A stretch of DNA of 31,148 nucleotides from Gracilaria vermiculophylla (Eukaryota; Rhodophyta; Florideophyceae; Gracilariales; Gracilariaceae). A program made the translations under genes and the position numbers. The stretch covers positions 1,662,234-1,693,381 of the forward strand of contig JAHNZQ020000049.1 in the NCBI GenBank assembly GCA_019155205.2, read 5' to 3'. Shown one piece after another: positions 12,701 through 21,639 of the stretch. Position 1 is the first letter of the stretch. Each line of letters opens with the position of its first letter. Under the pieces are notes generated by a model. The model was given only the letters and a program-made list of their open reading frames with translations, made no database searches and was not told where the DNA came from.

Positions 12701-13118
12701 TTTGGAAAACCCGGTCAGCATTCTCCATCGGACGTCGAAAGCGGAGTGTAGCTGGATTCGCGCGGTTAAGCGTGTCTGAGTGACGTTTGAGGTCTAAGCC
12801 GATCAGTAGTGGTGATGATCCGTGAACTAAATCGAACGGAATTGCTGTGGGGAGACCGTTCAGATCATTGGTGACAAGGACCCAGGAGCATACAATCGGC
12901 CGTGCGTTTGCTCCAGTATTGCCCCATCCGTGGAGGTAGAGGTCACGAAGTGGCTCCAAGATGAGCCGGATCCCGAGTGCATCGCACAACGATGTTGCTT
13001 CTTCAATGCCACCTGTAGAGATTGGTGCTCCTTCATCTAATACTGGATTGGGGTCAGGGCGGAGCTCGCCTGACCTCACTGCGGAAAAAGCGAGTTCGTG
13101 ACCGGCATGTTTTTGGCG
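9705..13118 (-). pseudogene. pol: copia pol (PR-IN-RT-RNaseH), inactivated
   Basis: One continuous reading frame interrupted by stops. Protease: VLDEGAPISTGG (near 13030), where DEG replaces the usual DTG/DSG. Integrase: an HHCC-like zinc region ending CDICASS, first catalytic Asp in KTDFLVVYI, second in FFSADPEF (just past the first stop), Glu in NGKSERNNG. RT: DIKGAYLQ with the first catalytic Asp and LTDDLLF in place of YxDD. RNase H: FSDASFN, a Glu in ACREADD, NVDSKGLFD and IQGKANIADELTQ. In-frame stops lie at 12234-12236 (TAG), 11502-11504 (TGA), 11472-11474 (TAA), 11349-11351 (TAA), 11319-11321 (TAG) and 11145-11147 (TAA); the last interrupts a conserved motif at the start of RT. The frame is offset by -1 from gag. 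Terminal stop at 9705-9707. Confidence 0.92.
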
Positions 13119-14011
13119 TCATCGGTCTTAGGTGAGTCGTCATCAGGGACTCGTCTCGCCTTCTCAGCCTTGTTCTGAGAGCGTCTTTTGCGCATTTTCT
13201 CCGAACATTCTTCCCTGTCTTTGTACCTGTGTCCAAGCTCTCCACATGCACGACAAGGACTCTCCTTTTTGAGCTTCTTAATATACTGTCCTCGGCCAGG
13301 TTTGGAGCTCGTGCCCATTTTTCCAAGCATGGATCCTTGGACTTTGGGCTGGGTCCCAAAATTACCTTTCTTCTGCGCGTTGTCCACATGTAAATAGGTA
13401 TTCAGACGCAATATCCTGGGTAAACATGGGAACATTGCAGGATCGCTGGTCTCGAATCATCTTCACCGCATCATTCACTTTAATCGTTAGAACTCTGAGG
13501 GTGGGATCCTCGTCCTCGTTTGCGGTCGCAAAGAGTGCGGCTAAAGACTTCAACTCGACCTCCAAGACAGTGAGTTGTGCAGATTGAGCAACCTAAGAAG
13601 CGTTACACAAAGAGGTAAGTTGAAATACGAGAGATTTCATTGTGTCGCGTGTAAGGTTTGCGTTGCGAAGCATCAATAGGGCAAACTGTCTACTTATTGC
13701 ATCGCTGATGGCTCCCGTGTGATTCATATAGCGCGCAACTGCACCACAAAATCGGCTTGCAAAGCCCGAAACCTTTTAGTTAGGCCTACGTTCACATTCT
13801 CGAATGGCGATTAGTAAGTCTGTAGTGCAATGGCCTGTCGAGGGTATGCCGCAACAGCGGTCTTCATAAGGATTTGATCCGCTTCCGGCTGCCACAACCG
13901 TGGTTATGAATAGTATTAGCTTCACTAGCCCCATTTGGGGGTGTCCCTAGGAAGGGTAGTAATTGTGGCCTTGTGTGCCGATATTGGCCCGATGACGGGT
14001 GCGCCGTGACA

Positions 14012-14111
14012 NNNNNNNNNNNNNNNNNNNNNNNNNNNNNNNNNNNNNNNNNNNNNNNNNNNNNNNNNNNNNNNNNNNNNNNNNNNNNNNNNNNNNNNNN
14101 NNNNNNNNNNN
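14012..14111. other. Assembly gap (100 N)
   Basis: Exactly 100 unknown bases, the conventional placeholder for a scaffold gap of unknown length. It lies inside the gag region of the copia element, so the true element length and the number of gag lesions are not known. Confidence 0.98.
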
Positions 14112-14586
14112 CTCGTGTCGACCCTATCAGAGGGCTCTCTCGCTGTGCCACCTCTCATTGAGAGCAAGCTTGAACACCTTGGTGGTGCTTCCGCGACGCG
14201 GCTCGTGTCTGTGCCACGTTCGTAGTTTGCACTACAAAGTCTACCTCTCTCTTGATTGACTCCGTCGGACTGTTCTTGGCTATCGCTTCGAGAATGCTCT
14301 CAATCAGACGCTCATTATTCTGGTCTTTTGGCCATCCGTCAAGACATAGGACACCCAACGTCTCTGCCTTCTTGAGCATATCCTGTGCTGTCTCATCGCA
14401 GGCTATATAGATGATATGACAGGCCCCTTCGTACATTGCTTTCCACTTGTTATCAACCTTTGAAAACTTCGTCATCATACGCATTCAGCGACGCAACGCA
14501 TCGCGGTAGCGAACTTTCGAAGTCACGTTCGTAACAAAACGTGGCGCATGGTTGAGACTGCCGCTGAACTCTGCAGATACAGACCC

Positions 14587-14601
14587 TGCTGGGCCCATAA
14601 C
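14587..14601 (-). other. tRNA-iMet half-molecule primer binding site
   Basis: Directly at the end of the 5' LTR the element strand reads GTTATGGGCCCAGCA. Its complement, TGCTGGGCCCATAAC, equals nucleotides 25-39 of eukaryotic initiator methionine tRNA (anticodon stem and loop, anticodon CAT), not the tRNA 3' end. This is the arrangement known for Drosophila copia, which primes on a 5' half of tRNA-iMet cut in the anticodon loop. The match is 15 of 15 and has zero spacing to the LTR, which independently fixes the LTR boundary. The tRNA sequence is from general knowledge and was not searched here. Confidence 0.9.
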
Positions 14602-14956
14602 TGTCACAGTCTGATCAGTGTAGAGATTCATGACGTAGAGATGTGTCTGCAAAGTTGACTCTTGGCAATGAAACAGGTCAGCACAATACTGGGGTCGTCG
14701 CTGCTCTCCCCGCGACGCCATCGGGTTTACTCGGCCTAAGGCTAGACCTTTGTATCTTTGCGCCCGTGCCCGCTCGCGTGGGCGCTGTCTGGCTTCGTTT
14801 ATGCTGATAATCGCAATTGGCGCTGTCGCCCATTCAAACTTGTATTATTCAGTAGCTTTGTGATTTGCATTAAACCACTTCTAATTCATAGAGCACTGCG
14901 TGCTGTGCAACAGGGTTCATGGGGCACTCCGTGCTCTGCAACACCGTGTTCCCACA
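14602..14956 (-). repeat. 5' LTR of copia element
   Basis: Direct repeat of 9318-9670. On the element strand it begins TGTGGGAACACG and ends CAGACTGTGACA (TG...CA). The middle ~180 bp is almost identical between the two LTRs, while both edges differ more. The gag ATG (14719-14721) lies 236 bp into the LTR. No clear TATA box was identified. Confidence 0.93.
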
Positions 14957-14961
14957 ACAGT
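14957..14961. repeat. Target-site duplication (right)
   Basis: ACAGT directly after the right LTR end (CCCACA), identical to 9313-9317. Confidence 0.85.
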
Positions 14962-15161
14962 ACTAAAACCATAAATTTTCTACCTACTCGCAAACGTGAT
15001 ATGTTTTTGAAACAGACCACTTTACGTTCAGTTGTAAATCTTCCGGAGGATGTGGGCAGACTGTTTAGCTTGGCGGAATTTCCTATATCAAAATGTCATG
15101 AGTCCAGAACGGCGGAAACTTTCCTTGTTCAGATTTCCTAATTTCACATCTGTCAGAAAAA

Positions 15162-15169
15162 TATAAAAG
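15162..15169 (+). promoter_or_regulatory. TATA box of carbamoyltransferase gene
   Basis: TATAAAAG, a textbook TATA box, lies 71 bp before ATG 15233. No ATG occurs between the box and 15233, so 15233 is the first start codon of the predicted transcript. The copia element ends only ~200 bp upstream, leaving a short promoter region of about 270 bp. Confidence 0.65.
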
Positions 15170-15232
15170 AACATAGCAGAAAACGTAAGTGTTTCAGCTC
15201 GAATAAAATTTTGCGATTTAAGATACGTAAGT

Positions 15233-17850
15233 ATGACCTCCGGAGAGCTGTTTGATCTGCAGGTAGCCAATATTAGCCTTCTCGTATACCAGTTCATGGC
15301 TGCTTTCGTGAGCTTTGCGCCGTTCTCTTTATCAGCTCCTGATATAGTAAGGGTTCAAAGGGTTCATCGGATCCGTACGAAGTGTGCGGCGTCTCTTGTC
15401 ATCGGCATAAATCAGTATTCCCATGATGCATCTGTGGCCATAATCGAGGCAGATTCAGGCAAGCTTCTATTTGCACAGAGCAAAGAGCGCCTGACCCGAC
15501 GTAAACATGACGGTGGAGACGTTTCTGAATTGGTCTATCATGCAATTGAGTCAATAGCGTCTGAAGAGGAAACGGCATCTGAAGTTGCATCCAAAATTCA
15601 ACTCGTTGTCGCAAACAACCATCACTTTCGGATTCTGCCTTTCGAGTCCCGCATACCTTTCCAAACATCATTAGGGTATATTCCTATCTCCTACCGATCA
15701 CCTTGGAATCTTATAGGCTCCCAGGCACCATATATAAAAGACTTTGAACGAAATGCACCGAGAGCCAGCAAAATCGAGCTATCTCACCATCTTGCTCATG
15801 CTTATTCTGCTGTGTATGGCTCTCCTTTCTCTCGAGGAGTTGTAATTGTAATGGATGGTATGGGTGATGCAAGGGATGACTGGCTCGTTGCCCGCGCCCG
15901 GAACGACCCATCTCACATCTCTGAACTTTCATATCCCGAATTTGTACAAAATGATCCTGATTTTAGGGAGTATCCCAAAGATGTTGATGATCGGCCCGGG
16001 GTATCATTCAGAGAAGCAGAGACAGCGTATATCTTTGAAAAATGTCAGCATGGTGTTCGTTTCTCTCGAATATTCAAGCGGTGGACTCCTGAGAACGCCC
16101 CCCCTGAACTACCTAATCATTCTTTTGAAGAAATGGATAGTATCGGAGCAATGTATAGTCGCATATCGGCTTTAATTTTCAAGGACTGGAACAACTGCGG
16201 AAAGGTAAGTGTTGTTCTAGATGCGCTAAATTTTTGAAGGCAAAAGCAGGAGGGGCTCATGAAGTAAGGTCTTTCTGACATAAAGCTCTTTGTTCCTGCA
16301 AGGTGATGGGTTTAGCCCCTTATGGACAAGCTCAATCAAAACTTTCTGTGGAAGAAAGATATTTCATAACTGGTTCTCTTTATGATGGGAGTATCGATTT
16401 AGAACCTGGAAAAAAGAAAGGGCTTGAGCACCTTGAGAAAAGCATTGCTGACGCCGACGATACTTTGAAAGGGACAGAACTCCGCAATTATTTCCGCCGA
16501 ATTGCATATTATATACAACACGATTTGGAGCAAATCGCGATTGACTTCGTTTTAAAATTGTTATCCGATACTGGCGAGAGCAACCTCGTTCTTGCTGGTG
16601 GCGTTGCTTTAAACAGCACCATGAATGGTATAATAAGCTCAAGCCCAGGTGTGAAAGGATTCTATGTCCCACCGTATCCCGGCGATGAAGGGATTGCCAT
16701 CGGTTGTGCGTTTTTTGGGTTTTCTTACATTTCCCGTTCTCTAGGGCGATGTCTGCAATACCTCCCAAAGATTTTCATGCCCTACTTGGGGAGGAAGTAT
16801 TCACCAAAAGATTTTGAGCACGCCATAGAGTGCTATAGCCCATGGATTCGAAAAAAACGAGGCAACTGTGTGAAAGAAGCTGCTGTGGCGCTGGCCAAGG
16901 GGAAGACAGTAGCTTGGTTCAACGGAAGAAGCGAGTTTGGTCCGAGGGCTTTGGGAAACCGTTCGCTTCTTGCAGATCCACGTGACAAAAACATGGTAAC
17001 CCATCTTAACGATGTTGTGAAGAAACGAGAGTCATTTCGACCTTTTGCTCCCTCCGTATTGGTAGAGCATGCCTCGCACTGGTTTTGGAAGTGCAATACC
17101 GAAGCATCTCCATTTATGTCATTAACAAAGAGGGCAAAAATGCGTGATTTGATACCAGCCGTTGTTCACGTAGATGGAACTTCTCGCTTGCAGACAGTAA
17201 CTCGAGAGCATAATCCAGTGTATTATGCCCTAATCAGCCACTTTTTCGACATGACAAAGATACCGATGGTGCTGAATACTTCCTTTAATACGGCAGGAGA
17301 ACCAATCGTGGAGTCACCCACTGATGCCATCAATACCTTTCTCAGAAGTGATGGTATTGACTTGCTCATTTTTCCGAACCATATACTTACAAAGAGAAAC
17401 GATATTGCACTCTCACTTGAGCACGAAATATCTTCTGCGTGTTCTGGGTTTCGGTCCAAGCAGATTCAAAACATCCGTGGTGAAAATTTACGAACAAGCA
17501 TTTTTCTACAGGGCAGAATTTTTGAAACCGATGGCGAGGCATTTAGTTCTCACCGGGACGAAGAAGAAGTAGAGCTAATTGATAGCCAGCAGCTTGGAAT
17601 TCTAGAAATCGTTCACGAGCTTGGTACATGCAAAATCTCTGATATTCTCCGCGAAATTAGTCAATCCTTCCCAGAAATACAGGAATCTGAGTTTTTTGCA
17701 GATAAACAGCAAGTGAATGAAGTGCTGTCGCGTGTACAAGACTTGTTCAGAAAGCAACTGGTATATTGCAATCAAGAGGAGACACCGGGCAATGAAAATA
17801 GTTCCGAGTCACGGTCTACACTCGAAGAGCAGGAGCTTCGAACTGATTAA
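15233..17850 (+). CDS. NodU/CmcH-family carbamoyltransferase
   Basis: Two exons, 15233-16204 and 16303-17850, with a 98 bp phase-0 intron (GTAAGT...TTCCTGCAAG). The splice joins NNCGK to VMGLAPYG, a conserved stretch of the family. Predicted length 839 aa. The family transfers carbamoyl from carbamoyl phosphate to hydroxyl groups of sugars or natural products, via carbamoyl-adenylate in the characterised bacterial member TobZ. Visible motifs: GINQYSHDAS (58-67), HHLAHA (185-190, metal/nucleotide site), DGMGD (208-212), LAGGVALN (421-428), FGPRALGNRS (536-545) and LNTSFN (648-653). Residues 1-50 precede the family start and, especially from Met22 (ATG 15296), look like an organelle presequence (small and hydroxylated, then Arg-rich). 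Residues 685-839 are an extra C-terminal region. The family is mostly bacterial, so transfer into the lineage is plausible. The coding end overlaps the lipase gene by 35 bp. The substrate is unknown. Confidence 0.92.
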
Positions 17851-20266
17851 GCGCTGATTTTGCCAATTTCGCCCACTTCATTGTCACTTCTTCTTCTGGT
17901 TCCTTAAAATCTTGATCTCTTGTTTTCAACTCATCAATCGCTTTGGCAAATTCTTGCATTCGCTTGGTTCGATCTGCAGGTCGACGTCCTAGGAAAGTTT
18001 TGGACGTCGAAAAATAGTTCGTACTTCGACTGATAGGTTTCTGAAACGTCGTTATAAATTTTCGGCTGTCGTTCTCTGACACTGGAAATGGCCAAAAGTC
18101 TGGCTTGTAATTCGTCCCTAAACTCTTGCACCAAGCATCGATGGCTAGCAAATAGCATGCTTTTCGGTGATGAACGATTGAGGCGGTTTGAGAATGCCAG
18201 AAGAGCATCTCCAGGGCACTAGGATCGATGAAAAGCTCACCAGTAGAAGTAAGAATAACCTTCTTTCCAACATGTCTATATCCCAATTTCGGAAGACGCG
18301 AAATTATGTCCCCACCCGCTACCATACGCCAATGCATCAAAATCTCGGTATCGTAGAGTTTTTGAAAGGCTTCATTGCCGACTCGTGGAGATCCGAAAGT
18401 TGACACTGCGATTCTCCGAGTTGGGATTCCTAGGGTAATTGATGCATCTATGCTACATAACGTTGCCAGCGCCCCCCCGAGACTATGGCCAGTGAACAAA
18501 ACCGAGCGGTCTTTCTCCCTATCGACGGATAACAATATTCGACGGAGGTTGGCTTTAATGGATTGATATGCATCTGCAAATCCAGCGTGAACCTTTGCTC
18601 GTCGTAAGTAATTACACCATGTCGGTGACCTAGATTGCTGCTTTTCGAATTCCGAAACGTCTTCGATATCCAACACTTGAATGAGGGACCTGTGCAAAAC
18701 TTTAATGTCGGTGCGCAAATTCTGAGTGCTTGATGTTCCCTTGAACGCAACGGTAATCCTATCATCGGATTCGGCAACAATAGCTTTAGTGTCCGTGATT
18801 TTGTCGTACATAAAGTCCTTAATCTTAACTGGCAGAGTGTTTCTTTCTAATCGAAGTTTGCTTTCTTTATCAGTCCCATGGTAGTACACAAACCAAGACA
18901 AATTAAATAGTTGAACAGTGGTCTGCATAACGAAGCAATTTGGACGTAAGTCCAAACCGTCATTCGAAAACGATAGCGGCTCGGTGTTTCGATATACGAC
19001 TGGTTCACAGTGCTCTGTTTCATGATTCACATACCTGTAACGACAACCAAGAACAGTGCGCTTCAAATTGATCTCCGCAGGAAGATTGGTATACGCTTCA
19101 ACAGTGGCAAAAGCTAAAATAGAAAGGTTGAGCCCAAAAGGTGCATAGAGAACATCAAAATATGACCCGCGCCCAGCTTGATCCTTCACATGAATGGAAA
19201 ATTGCAGAATCTGAGCTCCATTAGGAAGGCCGAACAGGATTAGCATGAACGTGGAAATATATACGACATTGAAGACAATTTGCTGATGCAAAAAGAAACG
19301 ATATCCCAAAATTTTCGTGCGATGATCCACATATGAGGCGCTTCGCAGAGCTTTAAAGGTTTGAAACACTTCAAATCCAATCCAAATCGCAATCTTCAAT
19401 TCTAAAACAGTTAGAACCAAAACGGATGCAACACCTAACCTCGGCCATTCATTGACGGAACTGTACAACTTCAAAAATCCCACAAGAGAAGCAAAAGGCA
19501 TCTCGGAAAAGGTTATGTGATAGGCAAAGAGAATCCCGAGTTTGTATCCAACATAGAGGAGAACAACTCCTATCTTCGGTGCATAGAATTTCCAGTCCTT
19601 GAAAGAAAGAATCCGATTTAAATATCGGTAACTATGAGTACCAAACCATAGGTAAAGAATGTAAAGAAAAGAAAATGAACAGAATCGTAAGCATACAAAT
19701 GCATTTACAATGGTTAAACCATTTCCAGCTTCAGGAACAGGAAGTTCAAAATAATCTCGTCTCAGTCGGATACTCGCTTCAAATGGAATTAGATAAGTCG
19801 CAGTTGATACAAGAAGTAGGAGCGCCCACACTTGTTCATTCATGAGGTGTGCAACCCCTCGTCTCATAAGAATAAGAGCAAAGACAACGAGCAATACAAG
19901 CGAGTACGCAAACAATACAAAGAACACGATACTGTCAACCAATATGAATGATTTCGGAAACTCATACAAAAACAGATTCGGAAATTGGCCAGGAATACCC
20001 TCAAATGACTTCGAGAAAATCGTTCTGGCTAGTATGATCACCGTGGCAGAGCACACAAGAGCGACAAAAGCGACAATGTTGTATGTGCGGGTCATAAAGT
20101 TAATGCGCTTGGAATCAATAACCTCTAGTTTTTTGAACGTCTTGAAGCGCGGTGTAAGTGGAACAGCAATTTCTTCTTCAGTGTGAGCCAATGAGAGCAT
20201 ATCATCAGAAGAAAGGCTTTCCGTTGCATCATCAAAGCGACAGTCTCCATCAGAATCGGTCATCAT
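17816..20266 (-). CDS. Multi-TM class 3 (fungal-type) lipase
   Basis: 816 aa, intronless, starting at MM. Residues 1-60 are acidic and cytosolic-looking. About eight hydrophobic segments follow (roughly 62-82, 108-134, 146-163, 185-209, 230-250, 275-300, 328-347, 375-391). The C-terminal half is a Lipase_3 alpha/beta-hydrolase domain (about 440-710): ITVAFKGTSSTQNLRTDIKV, HAGFADAY, the nucleophile elbow GHSLGGALATL (Ser595), STFGSPRVGN, Asp653 in GGDIISRLP and His699/700 in HHRKACY, giving a full Ser-Asp-His triad. It is probably a membrane-bound triacylglycerol or galactolipid/phospholipid hydrolase facing one side of an endomembrane. The membrane half may relate to the seven-TM Wntless (MIG-14)-like fold; this is inference from layout only. 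Its stop lies inside the last codons of the convergent carbamoyltransferase gene. Confidence 0.9.
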   Translation of the reverse strand: MMTDSDGDCRFDDATESLSSDDMLSLAHTEEEIAVPLTPRFKTFKKLEVIDSKRINFMTRTYNIVAFVALVCSATVIILARTIFSKSFEGIPGQFPNLFLYEFPKSFILVDSIVFFVLFAYSLVLLVVFALILMRRGVAHLMNEQVWALLLLVSTATYLIPFEASIRLRRDYFELPVPEAGNGLTIVNAFVCLRFCSFSFLYILYLWFGTHSYRYLNRILSFKDWKFYAPKIGVVLLYVGYKLGILFAYHITFSEMPFASLVGFLKLYSSVNEWPRLGVASVLVLTVLELKIAIWIGFEVFQTFKALRSASYVDHRTKILGYRFFLHQQIVFNVVYISTFMLILFGLPNGAQILQFSIHVKDQAGRGSYFDVLYAPFGLNLSILAFATVEAYTNLPAEINLKRTVLGCRYRYVNHETEHCEPVVYRNTEPLSFSNDGLDLRPNCFVMQTTVQLFNLSWFVYYHGTDKESKLRLERNTLPVKIKDFMYDKITDTKAIVAESDDRITVAFKGTSSTQNLRTDIKVLHRSLIQVLDIEDVSEFEKQQSRSPTWCNYLRRAKVHAGFADAYQSIKANLRRILLSVDREKDRSVLFTGHSLGGALATLCSIDASITLGIPTRRIAVSTFGSPRVGNEAFQKLYDTEILMHWRMVAGGDIISRLPKLGYRHVGKKVILTSTGELFIDPSALEMLFWHSQTASIVHHRKACYLLAIDAWCKSLGTNYKPDFWPFPVSENDSRKFITTFQKPISRSTNYFSTSKTFLGRRPADRTKRMQEFAKAIDELKTRDQDFKEPEEEVTMKWAKLAKSALNQFEAPALRV

Positions 20267-21639
20267 AGATATTTCAGCGATGTGGTTCTAGCGATTTTAT
20301 CACTCCTTGCCTTCAAAATAGACCAGCGATGAATGCGGCTTGTCGAGTTTATGCACTGTCTGGGCCATCCCATTTGACCTTTAGAACTGACAAGAGTTGC
20401 GCGTGCATCTCGTATTTCATTACAAGCCCGCTTCACTTAAAAATGCAAAGGAATTGATCAAACCAGTTTGGCGCCCTTTAAGCTTCAGAAATCGGCTTCA
20501 TTAAAGCAATTAATCCAATCATGTAACGGCGAGGAGTTATCACACTTCCGTCCACTATGGTACTTCGTTTTTATAATGCTTTTTAACCATTTCAACCTCG
20601 CTTCACTGTTGGACAACCTCTACTCCTGTGGGAAACCCTTGCAGCAAATTTAAATATTTGCTTTTCCAGGACGAAGATCGAGCTGCGAAAAACCGTGCTG
20701 CAATTTTGTGAACACAACCCGATCGAAGGCAGACGTGGGCTCCCCATGATAGAATGTTAAGAATGAGGGCAGCCCAGCACGATTTTCAGCGAGCTCTCCT
20801 TTTCTGTATTGCGTATTTAAACCAAGATACGACGGATGATTCGACGGCATTTTTGAGGATGTATCTTTCGACATACATGTTCGTTTTGAGAGCTGGCACT
20901 GAAGCTAAAGAATCTGGCTTGAATCTAACACACTTCCAGGGAAATCAGTTAGCATGAATCCGCTGCAAAAAACTGAATGAGGATAAGAGATCGACGGTAG
21001 TGATCTGAACTACAGTTTGATAGAGCATCATGTAGCCACTTGATTCAGTCTGATCTTACCCCATGTACTCCATGTACCTTTAATGCCCAATGTGAGTAAT
21101 CTTTCCAGTATCCAAATTAATGCAGGGCATGACCTGCCGCAAGAACCCTGAATTTTTTCCTCTGGTGAGTTGCCGTTTTCCAATTGTAATTAAATATTTG
21201 AAATACTACTTGTCCTTTCTCTTCCAAGAAAAACGGCAAATGTAACATTGATCAGGTAACGTAATTTGGATGGAGCTGGAGTACATGATATCTCATTTCC
21301 ACCGCCAGACGTTTTCTTGCAGGAAGTTGTTGTTAACTCCTACCTCATCATTGAGAGATACTAGTCTGCGTGGTCAAGAAGGCTCATATCAAGGTCTTGC
21401 AACGAAGTTCCAGCTTTATATTGTACAACGGTAGGATAAAAGTGAACTCCACCTCTCATAGTCTCATATCGAAGAGCATTTATAAGCATGCTCTTGCATC
21501 TGGTTCACTGAACGCAGTACACAGTAGGAGCCAGGCTTTCATTTCTCAACGGAACTGCCAGTTGAAGTGTGGATTCTAGCTGCAATCCAATTGCCAATTT
21601 TGCAAGCTGACAAGGGATATCCATTGCTTGCTTTCGTAC
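20267..21639. other. Divergent intergenic region, lipase / Zim17
   Basis: About 1.4 kb between the starts of two divergent genes, so it should hold both promoters. No clear TATA box was recognised. The only coding-like candidate is a 64-codon frame 20763-20957 (+), ATG to TGA, giving MRAAQHDFQRALLFCIAYL and a mixed C-terminus. It overlaps an equally long frame on the other strand, so I do not call it a gene. Confidence 0.4.

Larger units (their letters stand above)
13076..14721 (-). pseudogene. gag: copia gag, starts inside 5' LTR, inactivated
   Basis: The frame opens at ATG 14721 inside the LTR (MASRGEQRRPQYCADLF), reads through the LTR end and the primer-binding site, and meets an in-frame TGA at 14485-14487. 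It resumes at once with ATG 14484 and continues to 14155 (FSKVDNKWKAMYEG and following). It is then interrupted by a stop and the 100-N gap. After the gap, coding character continues in another frame (ELKSLAALFATANEDEDP, about 13550), with a TAG at 13593-13595, and shifts again near 13395 into the frame carrying the zinc knuckle CRACGELGHRYKDREEC (near 13230), a CCHC-like motif with 7 instead of 4 residues before the last Cys. It ends with TGA at 13076-13078, overlapping the pol frame. Confidence 0.8.
9318..14956 (-). mobile_element. Ty1/copia LTR retrotransposon, full length, dead
   Basis: A 5.6 kb element bounded by two LTRs and a perfect 5 bp ACAGT duplication, read on the minus strand. 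The order is 5' LTR (14602-14956), tRNA primer site, gag with zinc knuckle, protease, integrase, reverse transcriptase, RNase H, 3' LTR (9318-9670). Integrase before RT defines Ty1/copia (Pseudoviridae type). By hand count the LTRs differ at about 31 of 353 positions, and both gag and pol carry several stops and frame changes, so this is an old, inactive insertion. A 100-N gap (14012-14111) lies in gag. The protein style recalls copia elements of aquatic species (GalEa-like), but that clade is a guess without a tree. Confidence 0.95.

Noticed and set aside
9251..15012. 15-base identity TGATATGTTTTTGAA on both sides of the copia element (9251 and 14998).
   Set aside because: One AT-rich 15-mer match is expected by chance in a window of this size; the true duplication is the adjacent ACAGT.
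16205..16302. Reading the two carbamoyltransferase parts as two genes or a frameshifted pseudogene.
   Set aside because: GTAAGT and a pyrimidine-rich AG acceptor bound the break, the splice is phase 0 and restores a conserved family motif exactly.
17934..18780. Several open frames inside the lipase, OGDH and carbamoyltransferase genes on other frames and strands.
   Set aside because: They are shadows of strongly supported coding regions.
21370..21579. 69-codon plus-strand frame as an upstream exon of Zim17.
   Set aside because: No splice path is needed; the Zim17 frame has its own ATG with a presequence-like start, and this frame shows no similarity to the family.
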